Notes: generated from the sequence alone by a model not told the origin. Positions 26,579 to 35,806 are shown, numbered from the stretch's first letter. The stretch is DNA of 64,000 nucleotides from Candidatus Gastranaerophilales bacterium (GCA_944325825.1 CALVBP010000002.1:38680-102679); one strand, 5' to 3'. Numbers and translations are program-made.

Positions 26579-27541
26579 ATGATAATGATTGCCGTTGCAG
26601 TGCTTTTAAGTATGGTATTATGCCTGCTTTTCGGGGTACCGTATATTGATTTTTTAAAAAAGAAAACAATCGGACAGTATATTCTTGACCTGGCGCCGGA
26701 AGCGCATGCGAAAAAGCAGGGAACTCCGACAACGGGCGGTGTATTTATAATACTTGCAATCATTATCTCATCTATTATTACCCTTTTAATGGCTGAAAAA
26801 ATGGATAACTCTGCCTGGATTATTTTGATAACCTTGTTTTTTATGGCACTTGCAGGATTTCAGGATGACTATTTAAAAATTAAAGGGCACGAAAACAAAG
26901 GTTTAAGCCCGAGAGGAAAACTGTTAAGACAATTTCTCATAGCACTTATACCGGCATTTTATGCAATGCAGAGCTATGGAACAGTTATAACTTTGGGGCA
27001 ATATAGCTTTGATATTGGTATTTTTTACCCTCTTCTTGCGGTGTTTATAGTAACAGGAGCATCAAACGCATATAATTTGACGGACGGTCTTGACGGGCTT
27101 GCTGCATCCGTAGGAATCCCGGCATTTTTAGCATGCGGAATAATTTCATATATAGATGGTCATCTGGTCGTATCAATTGTGTGCGCTTCCGCAATAGGTG
27201 CTTCTATAGGATTTTTAAAATACAACAAACCGAAAGCTCAAGTATTTATGGGTGATACCGGCTCTCTTGCTCTGGGAGGGCTATTAGCAACACTTGCAAT
27301 TCTGGGAAGATGTGAACTTTTGCTTGCAATATTCGGCGGAATGTTTGTAATAGAAGCATTATCCGTAATGCTGCAAGTAACAAGTTTTAAACTTACAGGA
27401 AAGAGGATTTTTAAAATGTCTCCTATTCATCATCACTTTGAACTTTCCGGACACAGTGAAAGACGAATTGTAGTTGAATTTGCACTTGCTTCTCTTATAT
27501 TTTCAGTTATTGCAATAATTTTGTATATAGCGCTTCTGTAA
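26579..27541 (+). CDS. mraY: Phospho-N-acetylmuramoyl-pentapeptide transferase
   Basis: A 320-residue polytopic membrane enzyme that transfers phospho-MurNAc-pentapeptide from UDP to undecaprenyl phosphate, making lipid I for peptidoglycan. Signatures: HAKKQGTPTTGG, FQDDYLKI with the aspartate pair, NAYNLTDGLDGLA, FMGDTGSLALGG, and MSPIHHHFELSG near the C-terminus. The ATG at 26579 is 8 nt after AAGGAG; the GTG at 26573 is too close. Here it stands alone, outside a dcw cluster. Confidence 0.97.
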   Translation: MIMIAVAVLLSMVLCLLFGVPYIDFLKKKTIGQYILDLAPEAHAKKQGTPTTGGVFIILAIIISSIITLLMAEKMDNSAWIILITLFFMALAGFQDDYLKIKGHENKGLSPRGKLLRQFLIALIPAFYAMQSYGTVITLGQYSFDIGIFYPLLAVFIVTGASNAYNLTDGLDGLAASVGIPAFLACGIISYIDGHLVVSIVCASAIGASIGFLKYNKPKAQVFMGDTGSLALGGLLATLAILGRCELLLAIFGGMFVIEALSVMLQVTSFKLTGKRIFKMSPIHHHFELSGHSERRIVVEFALASLIFSVIAIILYIALL

Positions 27542-27653
27542 CTTATAATCCTTCAAACAGTTGATGTGTGTATTATAAAAATACATTATTATACCTATAT
27601 ATTAGGGGATACTGTATAATTTTGAGGTTTTCTCCGTTATATAAGGGTAAGGT

Positions 27654-28757
27654 ATGATAGGTTCAATATTCTTTGATGAATTATATAAACAATTTTCCTG
27701 GTATGATTCAGTATTCACACCGGCTGTAGTAAATTGTTCAGATGAATTCTTCTTTGAAGGATTTGAATACAAGCTTGCTTCAGTAAGCACAAATATGAAT
27801 GTTCTTTCCCAAAATGAGACATTTTTTGTAACCAAAGTTAAAATAAATGCTAAGAATGATGTTTATATAAGAATTTCTCAGGATGCAATAAATGTTATTC
27901 TTGATAAAGTTTTAGGTAAAAATAATAAGCGTTTTGAACTTACTGAAGTAACAGAACTGGAAGCCCGTATAATAACGGCCTTTAATGATTTTATATACGA
28001 AACCCTTGCCCCTAATTTTACAATAGAACCTAACCGCCGTTATAACGAGATTCTGCACCTTACTTACTTTGTGAAAAGCGCTGTTTCGGACAGTGCCGCT
28101 AAGTTCATTATCTCAGTTCCGAAAGATATTCTTTCGCCCGCAGCATTGGAAGAAAAGCCCCCCAGATTTGAAGATAAAGATTTTGCATCCAGTCTCGTAG
28201 AAGTAAATCTGGTTGTGGGAAAGACCGTTTTCCCGCTTGCAGATGTTAAAAAACTGGATATAGGAGATATTGTTCTATTTGAAAACAGCAATACATCCGA
28301 AATGACTCTTGTATGTGAAAATATTGTACAAAAATTTAAGATAAAACCAAATGAAAAAATCATAGAACCGTATGATATGTCGGGAGGAAACGATATGGAT
28401 AATACAAATACTAATCTCTGGGATAGTATTCAGGTGGATATGACAGCTGAGTTTGACAAGGTTAAAGTCACTCTTGGAGAACTAAAGAGCATAGAAGAAG
28501 GATTAATAGTAGATTTATGCTCTGTTTACGATAACAAGATTTCTCTTAAAGTCGGCGGAAAAATTGTTGCCTCCGGCGAACTTGTTATAATAAACGACCG
28601 TTTCGGCGTAAGAATAGAAGCAATAAATGACTCAGAAACAACGGCTCCGGCTGTAACAGCTTCGACAGAAACAAATTCTGAAAATTCTGCTGAAGGAAAT
28701 ACTGACAGTCAGGAAGATTTTGACTACAGTGATTTTGAAGTAGAAAACAACGGTTAA
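27654..28757 (+). CDS. fliN: FliM/FliN-family flagellar motor switch protein
   Basis: A 367-residue protein. Residues about 20-170 are a FliM-like middle region of uncertain detail. Two SpoA (surface-presentation) domains follow: about 180-232 (VEVNLVVGKTVFPLADVKKL) and 258-322 (VDMTAEFDKVKVTLGELKSI then GLIVDL). The second matches FliN. It is thus a fused switch/C-ring component like FliY, but no CheC phosphatase motif is evident. It starts the operon with fliO, fliP, fliQ and fliR and acts at the cytoplasmic face of the flagellar base. TATAAT at 27615-27620 is a probable -10. Confidence 0.8.
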   Translation: MIGSIFFDELYKQFSWYDSVFTPAVVNCSDEFFFEGFEYKLASVSTNMNVLSQNETFFVTKVKINAKNDVYIRISQDAINVILDKVLGKNNKRFELTEVTELEARIITAFNDFIYETLAPNFTIEPNRRYNEILHLTYFVKSAVSDSAAKFIISVPKDILSPAALEEKPPRFEDKDFASSLVEVNLVVGKTVFPLADVKKLDIGDIVLFENSNTSEMTLVCENIVQKFKIKPNEKIIEPYDMSGGNDMDNTNTNLWDSIQVDMTAEFDKVKVTLGELKSIEEGLIVDLCSVYDNKISLKVGGKIVASGELVIINDRFGVRIEAINDSETTAPAVTASTETNSENSAEGNTDSQEDFDYSDFEVENNG

Positions 28758-28800
28758 TTGACTTTTTTTGATTAATTCTTAAATCAGAGGAAGAGGTATT

Positions 28801-29316
28801 ATGGGATATTTAACTAATTTTATAGTCTATACATTTGCAATGGTAGGAATTATGGTAATTGCGCTTCTGGTATTTAAAAATTCGACCGGAGGCGGAGGAA
28901 ATAAACATTCAAAATTCCTTAAAGTTATTGATTCTATATCTCTTGGGCCGAGAAAAACCCTTTATATAGTCTCAGCAGGAGAAGAAAAATTCCTTATTGC
29001 AGGGGATAGTGAACGAACTTCCCTTATCTCAAAACTTAACTCCGGCAGAACAGCAGCAGAAGAAAAAATCCCTGCAATTGCAACGATGGAAGAAGAAGAT
29101 TTTTCAACCATTCCGGCAAAAAGCTTTAAAGAAACAATGAATAATCTTCCGAGACAAAAAAGTTATATTGATCGTTCAATCCTCGGTATCAAAAAGACTG
29201 AAAGCCCGTATAATTCTGTTATGAAAAACCTTGCGGCAAAAATGAACAGCGGGGGGTTTATAGAAAACCGGAACAATTTTGCAGAATTTTCTGTAACAAA
29301 GCTGGGGGGAGATTAA
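28801..29316 (+). CDS. fliO: Flagellar biosynthetic protein FliO
   Basis: A 171-residue protein with one N-terminal membrane helix (LTNFIVYTFAMVGIMVIALL) followed by the FliO cytoplasmic motif FLKVIDSISLGPRKTLYIVS then AGEEKFLIAG. FliO assists assembly of the FliP ring in the flagellar export gate. The C-terminal tail is long and low-complexity. It is 1 nt from fliP and preceded by GGAAGAGG. Confidence 0.85.
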   Translation: MGYLTNFIVYTFAMVGIMVIALLVFKNSTGGGGNKHSKFLKVIDSISLGPRKTLYIVSAGEEKFLIAGDSERTSLISKLNSGRTAAEEKIPAIATMEEEDFSTIPAKSFKETMNNLPRQKSYIDRSILGIKKTESPYNSVMKNLAAKMNSGGFIENRNNFAEFSVTKLGGD

Positions 29317-29317
29317 A

Positions 29318-29956
29318 ATGGACTCAGTAATAAAAGATATGAACCCGGTTTTACAAATGCTGACAGTAATGACTTTGTTTTCATTACTGCCCTTTGTCTT
29401 TTGCTGCATGACCTGTTTCTTAAGATTCACCATTGTATTTTCACTCCTTAAAACCGCAATGGGTGTTCAAGTTCCGCCTTCTATTGTAACAATAGGTCTT
29501 TGTATGATTCTGACCTTTTATACAATGGGCGGAGTTTTTCAGCAGATGTACGAAAGAGGTTCGATTCCGTATCAAAAAAACGGAAACCTGATTATGGCAA
29601 TTGATGAGGGTTCTAAACCTTTAAAAGAATTTATGATGAAACAAACCCGGGAATCAGATTTAGCATTCTTTGTAGAACTTAAACGCAAAGTTCCGCCTAA
29701 ATCTCCTGAAGATTTAACTATATGGGAAGTAGCTCCGGCATATATTTTAAGCGAATTAAAAGTAGCTTTCGAAATCGGGTTTGTAGTATTTGTACCGTTT
29801 ATTGTACTTGACCTTGTTGTAGCAAATATCCTGTTGGCTCTTGGTATGTTTATGTTATCACCAACAATTATTTCTCTGCCATTTAAATTGCTGATATTTA
29901 TTGCGGTTGATGGCTGGGCATTGATTGTACAGGGTTTGGTGCAGAGTTATAACTAG
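29318..29956 (+). CDS. fliP: Flagellar export gate protein FliP
   Basis: A 212-residue membrane protein. The opening MLTVMTLFSLLPFVFCCMTC then FLRFTIVFSLLKTAMGVQ and the closing DLVVANILLALGMFMLSPTI are FliP signatures. With FliQ and FliR it forms the helical export gate. The N-terminus lacks the long signal peptide seen in some FliP proteins. A run of repeats (29957-30277) separates it from fliQ. Confidence 0.93.
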   Translation: MDSVIKDMNPVLQMLTVMTLFSLLPFVFCCMTCFLRFTIVFSLLKTAMGVQVPPSIVTIGLCMILTFYTMGGVFQQMYERGSIPYQKNGNLIMAIDEGSKPLKEFMMKQTRESDLAFFVELKRKVPPKSPEDLTIWEVAPAYILSELKVAFEIGFVVFVPFIVLDLVVANILLALGMFMLSPTIISLPFKLLIFIAVDGWALIVQGLVQSYN

Positions 29957-29975
29957 AAGGAGGGTAAATTACTAT

Positions 29976-30005
29976 CGTGAATTGTGAGCCGTGAATCGTG
30001 AGTCG
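29976..30005 (+). repeat. GTGAATCG-type intergenic repeat
   Basis: CGTGAATTGTGAGCCGTGAA then TCGTGAGTCG, nearly identical to the reverse complement of the right end of the four-helix-bundle cassette (20447-20483). Confidence 0.7.
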
Positions 30006-30042
30006 AACATATTATCCCGAACTTGTTTCAGGGCAAAAACAT

Positions 30043-30131
30043 CGTCATTCTGAGGCAGTAGCCGAAGAATCGCCATTTCTGAAAACCTTTACTGTTAACC
30101 CTTGCGATGTTTCGCTTCGCTCAACATGACG
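30043..30131. repeat. MITE-like palindromic element
   Basis: Bounded by CGTCAT and ATGACG. One frame reads HVERSETSQ, the translation pattern of a widespread intergenic repeat in gut bacteria. It carries no gene and sits between fliP and fliQ. Confidence 0.6.
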
Positions 30132-30277
30132 AAAGGGATACAGAGCAAAATACAATAAAAATTGAGAATGTAGGTTACGACACAAAAGTATAAAGAGTCC
30201 CACAGCAGAGGGCAGCCGGGACAGATAAAACAAACCAGTAGTGATAACAATTACTGCCCAACAAAAGGATATAAAAA

Positions 30278-30769
30278 ATGGAAATGTTAACTGAATACTT
30301 ATCGAAAGGTTTTATGGTAATGCTGGCAATATCAATGCCTTGCGTACTGGTGGCGGCAGCTATTGGTCTGGTTGTCGGTATTATTCAGGCTGTTACGCAG
30401 GTACAGGAACAAACCATTTCAGCAGCGCCGAAAATTTTTGCAGTATTCTTAGTAATAATAATCGGCGGAATCGGGTTTATAAGGCTGTTAACAAATCTGT
30501 TTCATGAAGGAGCGGCTTTGGCATTCAACACCGTACCTAAAAGTGATAATTATGTCCTCCCGTCTGATTATTATAAATACACAACTCCGTTTGAAGGTGA
30601 GATGAAAGATTCTTCGTTCAAAAATGTTCCGGATGTTAAAGAAATTATGAAAAATCCCGGAAAAGTTCCATATATAGACAAGAATCAGAAAATTAAGTAC
30701 TCGCCTTCCCCGAGAACACCGATGCCAAAGGCAAACTTTGTTGAAACCAATAAGATACTGGGAAGATAG
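30278..30769 (+). CDS. fliQ: Flagellar export gate protein FliQ with extra C-terminal tail
   Basis: Residues 1-90 are standard FliQ: two membrane helices and IIQAVTQVQEQTISAAPKIF. Normal FliQ ends near residue 90, but this protein continues for about 73 polar residues rich in P, K and D (for example YYKYTTPFEGEMKDSSFKNV), ending at residue 163. No frameshift is needed to explain it. FliQ is part of the FliPQR gate; a tail of this size would face the cytoplasm or periplasm and could contact other export parts. It lies 2 nt before the next gene. Confidence 0.92.
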   Translation: MEMLTEYLSKGFMVMLAISMPCVLVAAAIGLVVGIIQAVTQVQEQTISAAPKIFAVFLVIIIGGIGFIRLLTNLFHEGAALAFNTVPKSDNYVLPSDYYKYTTPFEGEMKDSSFKNVPDVKEIMKNPGKVPYIDKNQKIKYSPSPRTPMPKANFVETNKILGR

Positions 30770-30771
30770 TT

Positions 30772-31155
30772 ATGAAGAAATTTTTACTTAGCTTGATATT
30801 ATTATCCGCCATGCCGGTATATGCTTTTGAAGACTGTCTTATTTCCACAAACGGAAAACTAACGGATATCAGTATTGAACATAATGATATTGTAGATGTT
30901 TGTCCGATTGTAACAATTATGAATGAAAAAAATACATTGCTTATACATCCTCTAAAAACGGGAGAAACAAGGGTTTGTGTTTTAAAAAACGGAAAAGAAA
31001 AAGTAATGTTTAATATAAAAATAACTCCGGATAAAACTGAAATAGAAGAAATAAAGGGGTTTGATATCCTTAAACTTGATATGCCTCCATCTTCTGAAGA
31101 AAATGAACTTGACCCCCCGCCTATGCTGAGGGAAATAGGTAAAAAGGAGGGTTGA
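30772..31155 (+). CDS. Exported CpaC-N-like protein in the flagellar operon
   Basis: A 127-residue protein with a Sec signal peptide (MKKFLLSLILLSAMPVYA). The body (ISIEHNDIVDVCPIVTIMNE through LIHPLKTGETRVCVLKNGKE) resembles the pilus-formation N-terminal domain found in CpaC/RcpA secretins, a small beta domain. It contains three cysteines outside the signal. It lies between fliQ and fliR, which normally adjoin, so it probably works with the flagellar basal body in the periplasm. That role is inferred from position. Confidence 0.7.
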   Translation: MKKFLLSLILLSAMPVYAFEDCLISTNGKLTDISIEHNDIVDVCPIVTIMNEKNTLLIHPLKTGETRVCVLKNGKEKVMFNIKITPDKTEIEEIKGFDILKLDMPPSSEENELDPPPMLREIGKKEG

Positions 31156-31156
31156 G

Positions 31157-31936
31157 TTGGAACAATTCTTGAACCAGATAGCGATAATGTTTCCGGAGTT
31201 TGAACGCTGGTTTAGCGCAGGTTTTATTGTGTTTGCGCGGCTTCTGGGATTTATAAGATTTGCTCCGGTTTTTAACAGGAGGGAGATTAATACAATAGTT
31301 AAACTTGCGCTGGCACTGTTATTAACTATGATGATAACCCCTGTTTTACATCCGGCAGCACCGCCGGGGGATGTATCTCCAATGCTTTTATGGGTTCTTA
31401 ATTTCGCGGTTGGAGCTATTATCGGGTATATTGCCCAGCTTTTGATTCTTGCAATAGAAGCCGGCGGGGATATGATAAACACTCAGATGGGTTTATCCTC
31501 AGCAATGGTTATGGATCCGACGACTAACAGCCAGACTTCAATTTTGAGCAGAATGATTACGCTTCTCGGGTTGGTTATTTTTATGCAAATCGGAGGTATG
31601 TACTGGCTTTTCAACGCTCTTGTAAGAAGTTTTCAGATATTTCCTATTTATGCGGTTCAAATACCATTGGAGCAGATTATTAATATAGATTATCTGGTTA
31701 AAACAACGTCGAATGTTTTGTATGTAGGCTTGCAGATTGCATCTCCCATTCTTCTTGCGACATTGGGGCAGGATATAATTCTGGGGGTAATTTCCAAGAC
31801 AGCACCGCAGGTAAATGTATTCCAGTTAAGCTTCCTGTTCAAACCGGTTTTTGGAGCCGCAATTATGATATGGATTCTGCCTATGCTTGTGAATGTAATT
31901 TCGGATTTCTTTTTATCTTTTTCCGGAATTTATTAG
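31157..31936 (+). CDS. fliR: Flagellar export gate protein FliR
   Basis: A 259-residue membrane protein that completes the FliPQR export gate. It starts at a TTG after AAGGAGG, 1 nt past the preceding stop. RLLGFIRFAPVFNRREINTI and GGDMINTQMGLSSAMVMDPT are FliR signatures, with about six hydrophobic helices. No flhB follows; the operon ends here and a histidine kinase gene with its own promoter comes next. Confidence 0.94.
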   Translation: MEQFLNQIAIMFPEFERWFSAGFIVFARLLGFIRFAPVFNRREINTIVKLALALLLTMMITPVLHPAAPPGDVSPMLLWVLNFAVGAIIGYIAQLLILAIEAGGDMINTQMGLSSAMVMDPTTNSQTSILSRMITLLGLVIFMQIGGMYWLFNALVRSFQIFPIYAVQIPLEQIINIDYLVKTTSNVLYVGLQIASPILLATLGQDIILGVISKTAPQVNVFQLSFLFKPVFGAAIMIWILPMLVNVISDFFLSFSGIY

Positions 31937-31969
31937 TTTGAAATCGGGCTTAAATAGAGTCTATATTAT

Positions 31970-31998
31970 TTGCTACAAAATGGTTTCCGTGATATAAT
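31970..31998 (+). promoter_or_regulatory. Sigma-70 promoter of a leaderless gene
   Basis: TTGCTA, 17-bp spacer, TATAAT, then 7 nt to the ATG at 32006. No Shine-Dalgarno. Confidence 0.75.
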
Positions 31999-32005
31999 TT
32001 CGAGT

Positions 32006-33883
32006 ATGGAAAACAACAGCGCTGAAGATTTAAAAAATCCGCCGGGTAGGAAGAAAGCTAAGAAAAAAATGACGGCACAGACAAGACTTATTATTACCGG
32101 TCTTGTACTTAGTACTGTATTTATTTTTTGTACCGCTTGCTTTGCGACTTACAGCATAGATAAGAATATGAACAGCGCATATAAAAACTTTGCGCAAGTG
32201 CTTTCTAAAACCCTTGCAATTGAAGGTGTTGAGGTTACAAAAGAAGTTCCGCCCCTTGCAAAATATGATGCTTTAAGAACAAATTCCGTTTCTATTTTAA
32301 GAAGCAACGACGATATAGCATTTATTATTTTTAAAGATAATACTTCAAAAGTTATTTATTCAAGCAAGGATGATTATCCGGAACAGGCTGAAAAAGCAAG
32401 AATCACGGTAAGTTCTCCAATGATTGTTAAAAACTTGAGCGAATCGGTTAATGTCGGCTCAGTAACAGTCGGTCTGTCAGGCAGTATAATGGATAGAATT
32501 TCCGCAACATCAAAAGTTTCTATTGCTTTTGTATTTGCTCTTGCATGGCTTGTTATTGCGGGAATCATTTATATGAACTCTTCCATTATAACCGGGGAGC
32601 TGAGAAAACTTTATCAGGGTGTTAAAAAGATTTCATCCGGCGAATTCGGATATATGATTGACGATAAAGATGTAGATAAAGAGGTTAAAGAGCTTTACGG
32701 CGCCTTCAATGATATGTCCGAAAAACTCAGCAGGTATAATGAACAAACTATTGAAAGCCTGACTTTTGAGAGAAATAAACTTGAATCCGTATTGATGAGT
32801 ATTGTAAACGGAGTTGTTGTTTGTGATAACCATGATAAAGTCATTATGGTTAATAATCACGCTAAAAAACTTCTAGAAGTGGATGAAGAAAATATTGTCG
32901 GAACCCAGATTCAACAATTCTGCGATTCAAGCGGAGAATTTTGTTTCAGTGATAAAATCGCCCAATTTAAAGATACTCCGCTGGAGGAAGAGGGCACACC
33001 GGTTCCTTTCAATATAACAATTGATAACCGCATATTAAAATGTTTAATTTCTCCAATGTTTACCCGTTCAAATTCTTATGTCGGGTATATCATTGTATTG
33101 ATTGACGTAACCAAAGATGTTGAAATGGACCAGCTGCGGTCGCATTTCATTTCCAATGTTTCTCACGAATTAAGAACTCCTGTAACTGTTTTAAGGAGCT
33201 ACATTGATACTCTTTATAATTATGGAAACGATTTTGATTTCAATACCCAGAGGGAATTTATCGGGGTTATGAATCAGGAAATCATAAGACTCAACAGAAT
33301 GGTTAATGATATTCTTGATTTTTCAAGATATGAATCACAAAATATTCACCTTGAAAAAACCAAACAAAATATTATGGATATTGTGGAAGATTGTGTAAAT
33401 CAAGTTCAAGTGCTGGCAAAAGAACATGATTTGACTATCTCTATAATGAAAGAACCTGACCTTCCGGAAATTTATTTGAATGTAGACAGTATTTCAAGAG
33501 CTTTAATGAATATTTTGTCTAATGCAATTAAGTATTCACCGGACGGAAAACGTATCAAAATCAGAGTTGAGCGCTCACGTGACGGCGAGTATGTGGAAGT
33601 AAGCGTAGAAGATCAAGGCCCCGGTATTCCGGAAAAATACCAGAAAAAGATTTTCGACAGATTCTTCCGTGTGGAAAATGATACACATACTGTTAAAGGA
33701 ACCGGGCTGGGACTACATCTTGTTAAAATCACTATCGAAAAACATCACCACGGACAGGTCTTTGTTCACTCTAAGGAAGGAGAAGGTTCTACTTTCGGTT
33801 TCAGACTCCCGATTAAGCCGGCAGAAGAGGATCTTGAAGAATATATTCCTAAGAACATGCTTCCTGCAGAAAGTGAAGCTTAG
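32006..33883 (+). CDS. PAS/HAMP sensor histidine kinase (PhoR/WalK type)
   Basis: A 625-residue kinase. A membrane helix near residues 23-46, an extracytoplasmic sensor, a second helix near 170-195, a HAMP segment, a PAS domain (ESVLMSIVNGVVVCDNHDKV), HisKA with phosphoacceptor H in ISNVSHELRTPVTVL, and an ATPase domain with NILSNAIKYS and GTGLGLHLV. The layout matches PhoR and WalK kinases, which respond to phosphate or cell-wall state. No response regulator gene adjoins it. The ATG at 32006 is chosen because the promoter places the transcript start on it; the frame extends 12 codons further upstream. Confidence 0.93.
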   Translation: MENNSAEDLKNPPGRKKAKKKMTAQTRLIITGLVLSTVFIFCTACFATYSIDKNMNSAYKNFAQVLSKTLAIEGVEVTKEVPPLAKYDALRTNSVSILRSNDDIAFIIFKDNTSKVIYSSKDDYPEQAEKARITVSSPMIVKNLSESVNVGSVTVGLSGSIMDRISATSKVSIAFVFALAWLVIAGIIYMNSSIITGELRKLYQGVKKISSGEFGYMIDDKDVDKEVKELYGAFNDMSEKLSRYNEQTIESLTFERNKLESVLMSIVNGVVVCDNHDKVIMVNNHAKKLLEVDEENIVGTQIQQFCDSSGEFCFSDKIAQFKDTPLEEEGTPVPFNITIDNRILKCLISPMFTRSNSYVGYIIVLIDVTKDVEMDQLRSHFISNVSHELRTPVTVLRSYIDTLYNYGNDFDFNTQREFIGVMNQEIIRLNRMVNDILDFSRYESQNIHLEKTKQNIMDIVEDCVNQVQVLAKEHDLTISIMKEPDLPEIYLNVDSISRALMNILSNAIKYSPDGKRIKIRVERSRDGEYVEVSVEDQGPGIPEKYQKKIFDRFFRVENDTHTVKGTGLGLHLVKITIEKHHHGQVFVHSKEGEGSTFGFRLPIKPAEEDLEEYIPKNMLPAESEA

Positions 33884-33900
33884 TCCGGCAGAGGAGAGAA

Positions 33901-35040
33901 ATGAATTACACAGAAGCCATTGAAAAACTTACATCTCGTGGGATGTTTTATATTGAACTGGGGCTGGAGAGGATTCAAAAGGCGCTTGAAATTCTCGGAA
34001 ACCCGCAGGATGATTTAAAATGCATACATGTTGCCGGAACAAACGGCAAAGGGTCAGTATGCACAATGCTGGAATCAGTTTTAAGAGAAGCCGGCTATAA
34101 AACCGGACTCTATACTTCACCTCATATTTACGACTATACGGAAAGAATTAAGATTAACGGAATAGATATATCAAAAGAGGACTTTGCCGCACTCTTTGAG
34201 GAAGTAAGTGAAATAAATATTCATCTTACAGAGTTTGAAGTCCTCACTATTATAATGTTTTTATACTTTCAGCGGAATAATGTTGATATTGTTATTCTGG
34301 AAACAGGTCTGGGCGGAAGGTTTGATGCAACAAATGTCATCAAAAAGAATCTTTGTGCCATAATAACCCAGATAGATTTGGATCACACGGAAAGGCTCGG
34401 GAATACAAAAGAAAAAATCGCTTTTGAAAAGGCAGGAATAATAAAACCGAACTGCCCCGTTATAACATCTATGGGCTATGAATCCATAAGAGATCGGGCA
34501 GATGAATTGAACGCTATGGTCGTATTTGTTTCCCCTTTTGTGCCGCCGGATTTTCTTGAAGCACTTTCATTAAAAGGGCTGCATCAGGCAGAAAATTTGG
34601 CACTTGTTCTTACAACAATTAATTATTTATTTAAAAATATTGACGAGGAAACCATAAAAAGGGGGTTGAGCAAGGTTAAAAACCCGTGCCGGTTTGAATA
34701 TTTTAAAGAAAAAAATCTTATTGTAGATGCTTCCCACAACCCGAACGGTATTCAGGCGTTAAGAAATAATCTTGACTACTATTTTCCGAACGAAAACCGC
34801 CGGTTTGTGTTCGGATGCCTTAAGAATAAGGATTACGAAAAAATGATGAAAATCCTCTTCCAAGAAGGAGATGAAGTTTACCTTAACGGATTCGATTACC
34901 CAAACGCCTGCAGCTTTGAAACCCTAAAAGAAAACTGTCCGGTTCCGGCAGAAAAGTATACAAAAGAGGTTAAACTTACGCCTGAGAAATTAAATATTAT
35001 ATGCGGATCGTTTTACATGATTGGAAAATTAAAATTTTAG
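33901..35040 (+). CDS. folC: Folylpolyglutamate/dihydrofolate synthase
   Basis: A 379-residue Mur-ligase-type enzyme that adds glutamate to dihydropteroate and to folates. The P-loop is CIHVAGTNGKGSVCTML, followed by LYTSPHIYDYTERI and the metal/substrate segment VDIVILETGLGGRFDATNVI. LDHTERLGNTKEKIAFEKAG is the conserved folate loop. It starts 17 nt after the histidine kinase stop with GGAGAG before the ATG, and the tail of the enzyme is slightly short (about 380 rather than 420 residues). Confidence 0.94.
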   Translation: MNYTEAIEKLTSRGMFYIELGLERIQKALEILGNPQDDLKCIHVAGTNGKGSVCTMLESVLREAGYKTGLYTSPHIYDYTERIKINGIDISKEDFAALFEEVSEINIHLTEFEVLTIIMFLYFQRNNVDIVILETGLGGRFDATNVIKKNLCAIITQIDLDHTERLGNTKEKIAFEKAGIIKPNCPVITSMGYESIRDRADELNAMVVFVSPFVPPDFLEALSLKGLHQAENLALVLTTINYLFKNIDEETIKRGLSKVKNPCRFEYFKEKNLIVDASHNPNGIQALRNNLDYYFPNENRRFVFGCLKNKDYEKMMKILFQEGDEVYLNGFDYPNACSFETLKENCPVPAEKYTKEVKLTPEKLNIICGSFYMIGKLKF

Positions 35041-35082
35041 TTCTATAATTAAATTGGTCAGAAGAGTGTAAAGGAGCAATAT

Positions 35083-35742
35083 ATGAAAAAAGAATTGATT
35101 TTTTTAGGCCCTCCGGCTTGCGGTAAGGGAACACAGACAAACAGATTGTCTGAATATTTAGGCTTTCCTCACATAGATACAGGTTCCCTTTTAAGAGCAG
35201 AAATTGCAAGCGGCTCAGAAGAAGGACTAACAGCAAAATCTTTTATAGATAAAGGTCAGCTTGTACCGATTGAACTTGTTGCAAGAATTATCGGTAAAAA
35301 ACTCGCAGGAGATGACTGCAAAAACGGTTACGTACTTGACGGATTCCCTCGCAGTCTTGAACAGGCAGAAGAACTTGAAGCAATCAACAAAAGAGTAGAC
35401 GGAGATACTCCGGTTTCATTCAAAGCAATCTACTTTGATATAGATACTCAGATTCTTCTTGAAAGAATTATCTACCGTCAATCCTGCCCTGTATGCGGTG
35501 AAATTTATAACAAAAAATTCAAACCGTCTAAAGTAGAAAATATTTGTGACAAATGTAATGTTGAACTCAAAACAAGAGCAGACGACAATGCAGAAACAGC
35601 AAAAGCAAGATTTGATACATACTTTGAACAAACAGCCCCGCTTGTAAAATTCTATGAAGATAAAGGCGTTCTTTATAAGATTGATGCAAACGGTTCTATT
35701 GATGAAGTTTGGAAAAGACTTCTGGCTGTTGTTAACGGTTAG
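35083..35742 (+). CDS. adk: Adenylate kinase (zinc-type lid)
   Basis: A 219-residue enzyme converting AMP plus ATP to two ADP. P-loop: FLGPPACGKGT. The AMP site is IDTGSLLRAEI, DGFPRSLEQAEEL is the core motif, and the lid has four cysteines (CPVCGEIYN, then CDKC), a structural zinc site. Length is typical for the long form. AAAGGAG precedes the ATG and a strong terminator follows the stop. Confidence 0.97.
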   Translation: MKKELIFLGPPACGKGTQTNRLSEYLGFPHIDTGSLLRAEIASGSEEGLTAKSFIDKGQLVPIELVARIIGKKLAGDDCKNGYVLDGFPRSLEQAEELEAINKRVDGDTPVSFKAIYFDIDTQILLERIIYRQSCPVCGEIYNKKFKPSKVENICDKCNVELKTRADDNAETAKARFDTYFEQTAPLVKFYEDKGVLYKIDANGSIDEVWKRLLAVVNG

Positions 35743-35757
35743 TTTAAAGATAAATAA

Positions 35758-35790
35758 AGGCGGGGCGGCTTTCAGCCGCCCCGCCTCTTT
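35758..35790. terminator. Bidirectional intrinsic terminator
   Basis: AGGCGGGGCGGCT, loop TTC, perfect complement, then CTTTT; between convergent adk and tpiA. Confidence 0.95.
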
Positions 35791-35806
35791 TGTATAAACT
35801 TTCAAA

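Larger units (their letters stand above)
29957..30277. other. Repeat-filled gap inside the flagellar operon
   Basis: This 321-bp gap holds a GTGAATCG-type repeat (29976-30005) and a palindromic element (30043-30131). No gene is supported; a 62-codon minus frame only translates the repeat. Confidence 0.7.

Noticed and set aside
30045..30233. 62-codon minus-strand frame in the fliP-fliQ gap
   Set aside because: Its sequence (HVERSETSQ) is the translation of a dispersed repeat, not a gene.
27654..31936. Type III secretion (virulence) operon instead of flagellar
   Set aside because: FliO and the FliM/FliN-type switch protein are flagellar; no injectisome-specific genes are seen.
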